A program made the translations under genes and the position numbers. Below, piece after piece: positions 42,780 to 52,437 of a DNA stretch of 64,000 nucleotides; the first letter of the stretch is position 1, and every line of letters starts with the position of its first letter. The DNA comes from Aureobasidium sp. EXF-3400 (Eukaryota > Ascomycota > Dothideomycetes > Dothideales > Saccotheciaceae), in assembly GCA_024195585.1 (NCBI GenBank), contig SWBL01000087.1:1-64000 (forward strand), written 5' to 3'. A model generated the notes under the pieces. It did not search any database. It saw only the letters and a list, made by a program, of their open reading frames with translations, and was not told the DNA's origin.

Positions 42780-44441
42780 TCACTGGCCATAAGCGCCAGC
42801 CTGGTGGGGGAACTTGGTTGTGGCCTTCGTGATGGTCTTTTCACGGCCATAGGTATCAACGATAGGGAAGCGAGCACGACGCTCGAGGTCGTCAAGGTCC
42901 ATGTGCGAACGAATGTACATGTTTCTGCTGTCGTCGGGAACCTGGTAGTCCCAGCTGTGGAACTCGCCAGTCTTGAGAGCACCCCAGACGAAGCGGCGAC
43001 GGCGCTGCTGGGCAAAGACATCCTTGGTGATGGCGTCGAAGTCCCACTTGGCAGCCGCTTCCTTCTCGAAAGCCTCAAACATGGACTTGGTCTCTGGATC
43101 CTCACTGGTTGCAAGGTTGGTGAGCTCCTTGGGATCGGTGGAGAGGTTGAAGAGTTGAGGTGGATCCACGGGGCAGGTGATGTACTTCCAGGGACCGCGA
43201 CGAATCATCATGAGAGGAGCAACAGTGCCTTCACCCATGTACTCAGCGAAGACAGTGTCGTTGCCCTTCTTGCCTCTCAGGTGAGGCATCATCGAGTGAC
43301 CATCCATAGGCAGACCGGGGACAAGCTTAGTGCCAACCATGTCGCAAAGAGTGGCAGGAAGGTCGAGAGTTGAGACGTTCTCGTAGACACGGTGAGGAGT
43401 GTATGCCTTGGGGTAGCTGATGAGCATAGGCACACGGACGGAGCTCTCAAAGTACGACATCTTGTACCAGAGACCACGCTCGCCAAGCATGTCACCGTGG
43501 TCACCACTGAAGATGATGATGGTGTTGTCGCGCAACTTGCACCTGTCCAAGACGTCGAGCAATTTGCCAATGCAGTCGTCGACGTATGAGCAGGCACCGT
43601 AGTAGGCACGCTTGGCCTTCTTGATCTGCTCAGGCGTGAAGTCGTAATCTTCAAGGTCGCAAACGTGCTGCAGACGCTTGCTGTGTGGGTCCTGGTCTTC
43701 CTTCTTGATCTGAACTTCGGGCATGTCAATATCGACATCTTCGTACATGTCCCAGTACTTGTCCTCGATTGTGTAAGGATCATGAGGGTGGGTGAGCGAA
43801 ACAGTCAAGGCGAAAGGTCTGGCATCAGGACCCTGGCGAACATAGTCGTACAGGTATTGAGTGCTCTTGTGCATGCTGGCCTCATCGTAGTCAAGCTGGT
43901 TGCTGCGCACGCAAGGGCCTGCCTGGAGGATGGAGCTGCTGTTGTGGTACCACTCGAGGCGAGTGTCGGGCTCATCCCAGTTCACAGCCCAGCCATAGTC
44001 AGCAGGGTAGATGTCGGCAGTCAGTCTCTTCTCCCAGCCATGCAATTGGTCGCCGATGAAGTGCATCTTGCCAGCCAAGACTGTCTCATAGCCGGCGTGA
44101 CGAAGGTAGTGCGAGAAAGTGGGTGTGTCGGAGCTGATTGACGAGGCATTGTCGTATGCGCCAATCTTGGAAGGAAGCTGGCCAGTCACCAATGACATGC
44201 GTGAGGGTGCGCAAAGGGGAGAGGGACAGTAGGCCGAATCGAAGATGACTGACTTCTCAGCGAGCTTGTCGAGATTGGGTGTCTTGATTTGAGACTTGTC
44301 GTTCCAGATCTTGAGTTGGGGAGCGGCCAATTGATCGGCCATGATAAAAAGGATGTTGGGAGTGTCGGGCACTTGAGGAGTGGATGCGCCATTCTGGCCC
44401 AAGAAGCCAGGAGGTGGTGTCTCTGGTGGCGTAGAAGTCAT
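42780..44441 (-). CDS. Choline sulfatase
   Basis: Intronless, 553 residues. The first ATG in frame is 44441; the frame is open further up but has no ATG. Sulfatase fold: NILFIMADQLAAPQL with metal-binding Asp; the signature SPLCAPSR, in which Cys77 would be converted to formylglycine; GKMHFIGDQLHGWEKRLTADIYPADYGW; HPHDPY; and FSGDHGDMLGERGLWYKM. The last block and the C-terminal SHMDLDDLERRARFP tail fit choline sulfatase rather than arylsulfatase. The enzyme frees sulfate and choline from choline-O-sulfate, a fungal sulfur store. There is no signal peptide, so it acts in the cytosol. In other fungi such genes are induced under sulfur limitation; that is not visible here. Confidence 0.92.
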   Translation of the reverse strand: MTSTPPETPPPGFLGQNGASTPQVPDTPNILFIMADQLAAPQLKIWNDKSQIKTPNLDKLAEKSVIFDSAYCPSPLCAPSRMSLVTGQLPSKIGAYDNASSISSDTPTFSHYLRHAGYETVLAGKMHFIGDQLHGWEKRLTADIYPADYGWAVNWDEPDTRLEWYHNSSSILQAGPCVRSNQLDYDEASMHKSTQYLYDYVRQGPDARPFALTVSLTHPHDPYTIEDKYWDMYEDVDIDMPEVQIKKEDQDPHSKRLQHVCDLEDYDFTPEQIKKAKRAYYGACSYVDDCIGKLLDVLDRCKLRDNTIIIFSGDHGDMLGERGLWYKMSYFESSVRVPMLISYPKAYTPHRVYENVSTLDLPATLCDMVGTKLVPGLPMDGHSMMPHLRGKKGNDTVFAEYMGEGTVAPLMMIRRGPWKYITCPVDPPQLFNLSTDPKELTNLATSEDPETKSMFEAFEKEAAAKWDFDAITKDVFAQQRRRRFVWGALKTGEFHSWDYQVPDDSRNMYIRSHMDLDDLERRARFPIVDTYGREKTITKATTKFPHQAGAYGQ

Positions 44442-45422
44442 TTTGGGCGGTTGGAATGTGAGGTTGTGAAAAAGAGAATGGGGGAAGCACACGATCTCCT
44501 TTGGCGAGATCAATGAGGTTTAAGCAGGACCCTTGGGCTCAGAAAAGATCTTGCAACGTCGTCTTTAGGGTTGACGAAGTGGCGGTGATGAGTAAAGTAA
44601 TTTCGATCAACTTCTTCCGCAGACTGTGTGATAGACAATAATTCAAAACAGATAAGGTGCGCGTGCTCAATTCTGGACTTTGGTTGATAGCGAGTTCCTT
44701 TTCATGTGAAAGTCAGGAGTTGTTGACGACAGAAGCGTTAAGAACGTGTGGCTGATATAAAATTGACGATCGAATTGATTGACTTGCAGGCAGCAGAATA
44801 AAGAGACAAACAAAATTGAAATTGAGGAAACAAAGCATGTCAGCAGGACGAGAGAGCTTCTAAGTAGTTTTCTGTCTTGCTTACGAGTCCAAGGAGGCGA
44901 TGCGGTCAAGTGTGATGATTGCGTGCTTTCAGCATCGCTTCACACCATCGCTTTGAAATCGAGAAAGCGAGTCTCGAATTTGCGACACTGTGTCATCCAT
45001 CTTGTCCGCAACGGCTCCCCCGGAACTTTACCCCGTCATAAATATGCAGGCGCCCCGGACCTGCATCTTAGCGTCCCATTGCGATATATCACGACATCGA
45101 TCTCCCACTTCCTCTCCAGTGATCTTGCTGGAATTGAGCCTCCATGCACAAAATGGCATACTTGCACGCGAGTGAAAAAGTTGTAAATTCTGGGGTACCT
45201 CTGGCCTGCTTATAGCTTCTCAAAGAAGTCGGTACATGCATCGAAGTCCCTTGAGATAGATAAGATCCGAATCTATTGCATGAGGGAGGTAGGACAAAAG
45301 TCGTGGAATATGACGCACAGACGAAAAATTTGCCATCCGGAAGGCACGCGATGCGACCAACGCCAGACCACGATGATCTGACCAGCCAACGCAACAAAGC
45401 AAAAAGAGGAGAAAGGAGAAGA
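44442..45422. promoter_or_regulatory. Divergent intergenic region, choline sulfatase / PTH2
   Basis: 981 bp between divergent starts; no gene or defined element recognised. Confidence 0.5.
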
Positions 45423-46243
45423 ATGGAGTCACGCGCTACAGAACTGCCCTCCGTCTGGGCCGTTGCATTCGGCGCTTCCGTCGTCGCAGGCCTCGCAGGT
45501 TACTTCCTGGGCACTGCATCGTCTATCGGTGTGTTTGGCAGCAATCCCCAGCAGCGCGTCGTCAGCAGCACCAGTGCTCAGCATGAAAAGGAACACAATG
45601 GCAGCGAGAACGACGAGGACAACGCATCAGAGTCCGATTTGGATGACTCCGAAGATGATCAGGAGGTCAATGGGTTCGAGGACTCAACTGAGGAATGCAA
45701 GCTCGTTCTCGTTGTTCGCACTGATCTAGGCATGACCAAGGGTACGTATCACATTTTCGCTGCTATCAATCAACATCACACGCTCTCTGTTTCCCCTCAC
45801 CCTTTTGTTCAATCCATGATATGCACGCTGTGTATTCTCGTCCGCCCGCATCTCATGGTTTCAATGCCCCGAAAGAGAAAAAGAATGCATACCATGATAA
45901 CCATTGTCTGACAAATCGATTCATCTTTGGCTGCGAAACAGGCAAGATAGCAGCCCAATGTTCACATGCCACCCTTGCATGCTACAAAACACTTTTGCGC
46001 CAGAACTCGCCAATTCTCAAGCGCTGGGAGGGTTACGGCCAGGCAAAAGTCGCCGTGCAGGTCAAGAGCGAGGAAGACCTGTTGATCCTTCAAGCTCAGG
46101 CTATCAGCTTGGGCATCTGTGGACAGATCATCCATGATGCCGGTCGTACTCAGATCGCCAGTGGTAGTGCAACAGTACTCGGAGTCGGTCCTGCTCCCAA
46201 GTCCATGGTCGACCAAGTCACTGGACATCTCAAGCTTTTGTAA
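45423..46243 (+). CDS. PTH2: Peptidyl-tRNA hydrolase 2 with N-terminal membrane anchor
   Basis: Exons 45423-45741 and 45942-46243; the 200-nt intron splits a Gly codon and restores MTKGKIAAQCSHATL. 206 residues. A hydrophobic segment (about 12-35, VWAVAFGASVVAGLAGYFLG) anchors the protein, as in human PTRH2 at the mitochondrial outer membrane. A Glu/Asp/Ser-rich linker (about 55-90) follows, then the Pth2 domain: KLVLVVRTDLGMTKGKIAAQ, VKSEEDL, HDAGRTQIASGSATVLGVGP, ending in HLKLL. The enzyme releases tRNA from peptidyl-tRNA that dropped off ribosomes. The intron is about four times longer than most in this window. Confidence 0.94.
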
Positions 46244-46765
46244 ACAAGCAGTCGCTGAAGGGTGGCGAACGTCATGTTATCACATGACCTCTGAAAAAGT
46301 CAAATCCACCGGACATCGCGGAAGACATCACTTCTGAGAACACACACAACGTCGCTGAGCGATGTCACACATGAAAGCACCTGCCGATTTTCCGACCACG
46401 TACCATGACGAGCGTCAATTCGCGACTACGAACACCGTACGCCTAAGACATACTCGCTCATGTGGATGTTCTTCACTTTCAAAGCCCAATTGGCGAATAG
46501 GAGAAGATTCTCAATGCTCAAATGATCATTGAAGAAAGCATCGTCAAAATGCGCGAGACATATCTATGAGTGAAATCAAATGTTTCTCTCCTTTCGAACA
46601 GCATTCTTGCTCTTGCTGCCAAATAAAATCCCACCCCTTATGGCTGTATAATACTTTTCGGTCGCAAGTGACAACAGTATCTCTTTGAAAACTCACCTCT
46701 CGTTCACGCTCAAGGCCAAGTCTCCGTGAACTCTCAACTTCCGGGCCACCACGAATATCGGCGCA
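46244..46765. other. Intergenic
   Basis: 3' flank of PTH2 and promoter of a small unrecognised gene. Nothing else seen. Confidence 0.5.
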
Positions 46766-47262
46766 ATGGATGAACTGACTCGTCTTTATGGCCTGGGAGC
46801 ACGAATTGAGAGTACGAGTTTTGCTTGATGACGCCTTATGCACTTCTGCTCACTGATTTGCTTGCAGATGCTTACAAGAAGTTCCGCTGGGGCAAGACTA
46901 AGAAGGAAAGACCTGAAATCATTTTCGACAAAGACACCTCTTGCAAGCCTCCCACTAACTCCGCGCACAACTCGTGGTTGGCCTATGTTCAATCTCTAGA
47001 CTATCCACGTGTTGTCGAGTATGGCAAGACGCTCGAGGAGGCCTCAAAAAGTGTTTATCCGCAGCTCCAGCTGGGTCCGCAACAATGGATGACTATCTAT
47101 GGTGTCCAAAACCAGGGTAATGTCATTGCCAGCGGGACCCAGAGCCAGATCTCGGGCACAACAATCACACCAAGCGCGCCTGGTTTCACTTTACCCAAAG
47201 TCTCAACTCTGGTCCTGGAAGTCAGACGCAGCTTCCTGCAGCACCTGCCTCACTGCAGATGA
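46766..47262 (+). CDS. Unrecognised small protein, possibly frameshifted at the 3' end
   Basis: Exons 46766-46811 and 46868-47262, with a 56-nt GT-AG intron (GTACGA...TTGCAG); 146 residues as read. The start MDELTRLYGLGARIE joins to NAYKKFRWGKTKKERPEI. The tail after SAPGF does not look coding, whereas another frame from about 47190 reads FTQSLNSGPGSQTQLPAAPA and stays open to TAG near 47400. A one-base slip near 47185, or an unrecognised intron (for example 47117-47241), would add that tail. No family recognised. Confidence 0.5.
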
Positions 47263-47791
47263 ATGGACTGGCATCAGTTCCTCAGCCTGTTACATCCGGT
47301 GGTGCGAAGCAGACTGTTCAGCTACCACAGAAGTTGACCAGCCAGAACAGGTTGCATCTTCTAAGATTTGGTGTCAGAGAATATTTCGTCACGTTTTTAT
47401 AGCCAAAACAGTGTATCGGAAATGTCGTGCACTTTCTTTGTCAATATGTAGTTGTTCCAGAACGCACCGATCGTGAGGTAAGTCTTGATGCTGTCGCTAG
47501 TCCTCTTTGTCTCCCCTCCCATGCCTCTTTTTGCGACGCCTCGATGTCTGAGACAGCTGGGTCTCCCGGATGCACAACCAATTTCGTTTTCTGAATTGAC
47601 TCACCGCAAGAAGGATATCTTGACCTTCGTCTGAGACAGATGCCCTTCGGAGTACATAAGCTAAGCCCCCTCCTCGACAAGATGTACCATTCCACCAACA
47701 CAACGACTCAAGAAATACCAGCATCACTTTCTCTCATCTACTTCACCCATCTCAATTCACATCTCAACCTTTGTTTTGCTATCCATTCGAT
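47263..47791. other. Intergenic
   Basis: First part may be the alternative tail of the preceding gene (to about 47400); the rest is CT- and CA-rich leader-like sequence. Confidence 0.45.
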
Positions 47792-47941
47792 ATGCCTGCC
47801 CCTGATCTCAAACACGTCTTCAACCTCCTATCGAGCTTGTTCACTGTATACCAAATCTTCAAAGCTTTCTTCGACATATTCCGCTCCAGAGAGAGCGAGC
47901 GCATCACGGAGAGAATTGAGAGATTCGGTGGCAGAAAATGA
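47792..47941 (+). CDS. Possible 49-residue hydrophobic/basic microprotein
   Basis: ATG 47792 to TGA 47941, no intron. It starts MPAPDLKHVFNLLSSLFTVY and continues with an aromatic-rich amphipathic helix, then a charged RSRESERITERIERFGGRK end. It follows a CA/CT-rich leader and uses mostly C-ended codons early on. No family recognised; short ORFs can arise by chance, so this is only a candidate. Confidence 0.4.
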   Translation: MPAPDLKHVFNLLSSLFTVYQIFKAFFDIFRSRESERITERIERFGGRK

Positions 47942-48438
47942 ACCGCCTGATCATCGTGGTACTGTGCTGAAGCCGATCTGGATATCATTCTGTATGCTGA
48001 CTCGACTGTCCTCTAGCTTTTTGACTGGCTTCTGACCCCTAGTCGTTTGTCGCCGACAGAAGGTCAACTACGTTTTCGCACGAGAAGTCGATGGCTGTAG
48101 AAAGGACGATCGCTTTGCTATAACCAACATTTTTGATGGGGAAGGAGCTACAATGAGATGTGTTGGGAAGATCTGAAGGAGTTCGGAGTTTTGGTTTTCT
48201 TGTCTTTTTGCAAAGCATGGGTTTTTGTTTGCGGCCTCGCTGGTCATGATTTCTGTTTCCTCCTTGTCTGCTTTGGAATGTCACGTTGAGCTTTCCAATG
48301 CATCCCATCGAACTTTTCATGTGCTTCGTTTCTATTCCTTTGTGGTCTCGCACCCAATTGCCTCATATTCGCACTTCATGCTTGCATGCCGATGCACAAA
48401 ACTCAGGCAACCATCCCGCATATTTGGACGATGCTGAC
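47942..48438. other. Convergent 3' region
   Basis: Between the candidate microprotein and the first small paralogue; T-rich, no gene seen. Confidence 0.5.
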
Positions 48439-48781
48439 CTATGCACTAACATCCGAGGTTGAGCGAGCTTGCATGCTAGCCTCATCCAGGGCTTCCTGAG
48501 CGTGCTCACAGCTCTTGTCAAAGAGCTTGCGAAGAGCCTCCTCTGCAGTAGCAGCAACTTCTCCAGTCAAGCTGTCGACTTGATTTGCAGACTTGTCGAC
48601 AACCCAGGCCTGATAGTCACCCGTGGAGTTCTTTGCAACGATGATGTAGGGATCGCTTTCGAGAAGGGCGTGGAAGTAGAAGTTGTCTAGACAATATCAT
48701 ATTAGTAAGGTGATCTTATGATAACGGCACGACCATGTCCATACCAATGATTTGTTGACGCAATTCAGCAATTTCAGACAT
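48439..48781 (-). CDS. Small paralogue A (94 residues)
   Basis: Exons 48781-48745 and 48686-48439. The 58-nt intron has donor GTATGG and acceptor TCTAG and splits the 13th codon after its first base. Protein: MSEIAELRQQII, a hydrophobic core (FYFHALLESDPYIIVAKN), TGDYQAWVVDKSANQ, then an Ala/Glu-rich helix (AATAEEALRKLFDKS) and a Ser/Thr tail. No signal peptide. It matches paralogue B 740 bp upstream in its opening, strand order of motifs and exact intron position, which is strong support for both. Family function unknown. Confidence 0.75.
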
Positions 48782-49521
48782 CCTGAGATCCGAATCTGGG
48801 AAGCCGTGGCTGTATTTTGATTTTGGTTGAGTGGAGGATGTAAATGACGAGTACTAATGGAAGGAGGGATAGGAGGAACCCACTTTCCATCGGAGCCGTT
48901 CTTATAGACATGACAGAAAGCTGGTAGAGGTTGCCTCTATGTCTAGAATTCAACAGAACCTCAAATTGAACGTCGCAGTCGAATCATCAATGGAAGACGG
49001 TCTTGACATCTCATTGAACATCATTCAGGAAATGTCGTGGAAGTTTGCAGAATGATCCAGGGATTCAAGGAGATTCTTTGTCAGCTTGGCTTTGTTATAG
49101 AGTGTCATTGTTCATCTTGGTAGCCAGAGCTGACCAGCAGATTCTGCAGGATTGGGTTACAATCTTTGCGCCGATGGCTGGACTGTACTGTCAATCATTG
49201 AGTTACACCAAGGATGAGTCTATGGACGTTAGCGTTTCTGAGGAGTCGAGTTCAGCATGTCCGTGAGTAACAGAGCCAGGATATCACGACAGGTATGATT
49301 TAAGCATGTCAATGGACGAAGCAAGTGTGAGATTAATGGCTTGGTTATGGGTGAAGCGAACAGAGATATCATTCATTGATGTTATGATCGTGCAGTTCAT
49401 CATTCAGAAAACTGCTTGAGAAGCTGCTGTGTGACACACCAATTTCTGTTCTTCCAACTTCATGTCCGACCGCTTGCTGAATACCCCTTTCAAGGATCTC
49501 CTACTTTCCACACTCTTGACA
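48782..49521. other. Spacer between the small paralogues
   Basis: 740 bp: promoter of paralogue A and 3' flank of paralogue B. No third copy seen. Confidence 0.5.
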
Positions 49522-49829
49522 CTAGAAGCTCGTGATGTGAGCCAAGTTCTTGAGAGCTTCCTCGGCGGAGCTGCCACTGGCACGGGCGACGGTGGCGCGT
49601 TGAGGACCGGCGACCACATATGCGGTGTGTTCGGAGAAGTCACCGCGCTTCATGACGGAGACGGCGATGATGAAGTTCTCCAGGTTGATGAAAGAGAGTT
49701 CGCAGTTGACTAACGCATCTCAGCGTTGTGATCACAATAGCGTGCACGTTGTGATGATAGAGAGACGGAGACTATGTCCGAAGCACACTTACGGATGATT
49801 TTAGCACGGAGATCAGTGATAGAAGACAT
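49522..49829 (-). CDS. Small paralogue B (74 residues)
   Basis: Exons 49829-49793 and 49709-49522. The 83-nt intron has donor GTAAGT and acceptor GTTAG and splits the 13th codon after its first base, exactly as in paralogue A. Protein: MSSITDLRAKII, hydrophobic FINLENFIIAVSVM, HTAYVVAGPQRATVARASGS, and a closing AEEALKNL helix, equivalent to AEEALRKL in A. Codons are strongly C-ended, suggesting good expression. No signal peptide or known domain. Confidence 0.75.
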
Positions 49830-51322
49830 CTTGTTTGTTTTGGTTGTGTGATGGGTTGTGATGCTTTTGTGTGGCTGATGATGATGGGAATGTCGATGTG
49901 AATATAGATGTTGATGTCGACGATGATCTCTAGAGGCGTTGTTGGATTGATGTTATTGGAAGAGTATGGGAGCTCTCGCGTATGAGACTGAGTGCAAGGT
50001 TGTTGTGATAGAGAAGAGAGATGCATGCGGCCGGCTGAAGAAAGATAAATCCGAGTCGAACGACGAAAGCTTTGGCTCGGCGGTGCCGCCCACGACGGAA
50101 CACGATGGAATGCCAGTATCTCAGGTCGACAGTATCCTCTCCGCAAACGATCGTGATGCACATCAGATGTCTTTCCGGATGTTCGCGACTGGAAGAGGCG
50201 CAGGCCGGGCTCAAGCTAGGCTCGATAAGTAGCCTGACTTCAGCATAGTGCGGCGCCTCATCAGTTATGGCCTGCCTCTCTTTTGTATGCATACTCTCTC
50301 ATGTCAGAGCCTGTCCGTATATGGAGAATCCGATCTAAATGAGATTGATGATCAGGGAGTCCTGTTTCGAACTCGACCTCCGCGAATGAGTCACTTGATT
50401 CTGGCCGAGCAGTTATTCCATTTGAGCTTTGATCTTCGAAGATAGTTTACTGTCAATCTGCATGACCGTCAAGCACGTAGACTGTGGTCATCGAAATCAA
50501 GATCTGTATTCTATTCCTGTGGGACGGTGTTTCAGCGGACAGTATCGTATCCTAAGATTCATTCTGCATCTTAATGATCTGCTTGGTCGCATATATGCGT
50601 GGGAAGTAGTCATCAAGGTTTTCTAGAGCATAATTTACGTGTTTTCGGCCGTGTCCAGATAGAAGGGACAAAAGATAGAGTTGAAAAAGAAAAAGAAAAA
50701 AAAAAGATGTGATAAGAAAAGAAAAAGGAAAGAGAAGACGAGGCAGGAGGTGAGATCGAGGAGGAAGTCCTATCTCAACTCCCGAGGAGATTGAGACAGA
50801 ATTCAGTCCGCCTCATCCTGACGGGAAGCAGGCAAGAGCCTTGAGGCTTCACGAGTATAGAAAATTTGTCATGCCCCGGGCGGTGCTGTATACGAACTGC
50901 TGGTTGGAATAGTTCGCGTGATGGGCATGTTTTGTCTGAGGCGTTAATCGAGCTCATTCACATTGTGGCAGTGTCTCTCGAACTTGGAGCTAACGACTTG
51001 CCGGGTTGTTCTCTGCATCGCACAGTATTTGCCTACTTTGCGAGGAAACAACAGTAAAGATACTATGTATTGCAGCTGCCACGAGTAAAAGTCTCTTGAG
51101 AATCAAGCGATAATTTTGCTGGCCGAGCTGGGTCGTCGCTTGTCATGCGAGCCAATCACCGCATACTGACTCACTTCTTGGAACTTTTGTTTGCACTGTT
51201 GCCTCGAGCAAGTAACATGAACCATGCGCTTGACCTGAGATAATCTTTTGCCAATCATCCATCTTGCTCGAGGACTCACCACAGCCTTACCAAAGTTACG
51301 AAGCGCTTTAAATTGCCCGACA
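49830..51322. other. Long gene-free stretch
   Basis: 1493 bp. An ATG-initiated + strand frame at 49966-50232 lacks coding character. An A/G-rich low-complexity tract lies at 50681-50765. Nothing else supported. Confidence 0.5.
50681..50765. repeat. A/G-rich low-complexity tract
   Basis: Almost pure purine on the + strand (runs of GAAAAAG type) for about 85 bp; a likely polymorphic simple repeat. Confidence 0.75.
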
Positions 51323-52186
51323 ATGTCAACCATCGACACGAGTTTTCTGATTATCTCGGATACCCACGGCCTTGACATACACGAGAACACCGTACACGAC
51401 TTCCGCCTGCCCCTTCCCAAAGTCGATGTCCTGTTACATTGTGGAGATCTTACACAGGTCGGTGGTCATGGAGCCTTCCGGAATGCGCTGAAGATGCTGG
51501 GAGAGATCGATGCCGAACTCAAGCTAGTTATCGCTGGCAACCATGATCTCGAACTTGACAAAGATTACTGGCTTACGCATCTTGACGAGGAAGGCGGTGA
51601 TGAACCAGAAGATCACGACCAGGCCGTCGCTATCATGCAGGGTCCGCTCGCAAAGGAAGCAGGCGTCACATATCTCGAAGAAGGAACTCATACATTCACT
51701 CTCAAGAACGGCGCCTCTTTTTCGATATTCGTCTCTCCCTATTCGCCTGCCTATTCGCCTGCATTCGGTGACTGGGCTTTTGGAGCCGATTCTTCGACCG
51801 ATAGGCTCGCCAACTTACGAGACCACGTCGATATTCTGATGACGCATGGTCCACCGAAAAATATACTGGATTCCTGTCCGCAAGGCAACGTCGGATGTGA
51901 GCACACTCTCAATGCTCTGCGACGCACAAAGCCTATGCTGCACTGCTTTGGCCACATCCACGAAGGCTATGGAGCGCAAACAGTCACCTGGAATGACAAG
52001 ACCACAAACACAGACATCATCACCGTCAAACCAGCAAACGTTGAAAAGATGGATCGGTGGAACATTATGAACAAGAGTAAAGACAGTGATGAAACACTCG
52101 CCATCAATGCTTCTATACAGGGCGAAAATGGTGCTTTCTGCAATGCACCATGGGTCGTCAGTCTGCCGTTATCCAACACGAATTAA
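51323..52186 (+). CDS. Calcineurin-like metallophosphoesterase (MPPED type)
   Basis: Intronless, 287 residues; the first ATG in frame is 51323. Metal-binding motifs in family order: ISDTHG (about 11), HCGDLTQVGG (about 39), VIAGNHDLELD (about 73), MTHGPP (about 174) and HCFGHIHEGYG (about 212). The spacing and GHIHEGYG fit the MPPED1/MPPED2 (239AB) group of small cytosolic phosphoesterases found singly in many fungi. The physiological substrate is unknown. No signal peptide. The 3' end converges on hybrid kinase 2 with 251 bp between. Confidence 0.9.
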   Translation: MSTIDTSFLIISDTHGLDIHENTVHDFRLPLPKVDVLLHCGDLTQVGGHGAFRNALKMLGEIDAELKLVIAGNHDLELDKDYWLTHLDEEGGDEPEDHDQAVAIMQGPLAKEAGVTYLEEGTHTFTLKNGASFSIFVSPYSPAYSPAFGDWAFGADSSTDRLANLRDHVDILMTHGPPKNILDSCPQGNVGCEHTLNALRRTKPMLHCFGHIHEGYGAQTVTWNDKTTNTDIITVKPANVEKMDRWNIMNKSKDSDETLAINASIQGENGAFCNAPWVVSLPLSNTN

Positions 52187-52437
52187 ACAATTGTCCTATT
52201 AGATAAGAATTAGAAGGAAAGATACTGTCATAATGGGCAAAGATAAGTAGTCTATTTTCGCGGATCAGAAGTCACACTGCCACCTGAATTTCCACACACG
52301 ATGCAGCCAGAAGTATACCAACCGAGAACCCACCAATCATTATATCGTGAAATGCAAAAAAGGGTATAGATTTGGAGATGGAGAAAGGACAAAATGGCGA
52401 GTAAGTTGGCCTGTGCTCGCAGTGTTTCGAAGTCGCT

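Noticed and set aside
42726..43373. 215-codon + strand open frame opposite choline sulfatase
   Set aside because: Antisense shadow; no domain features.
49966..50232. 88-codon ATG-initiated + strand frame
   Set aside because: Composition is not protein-like, with no homologous feature or splice support.
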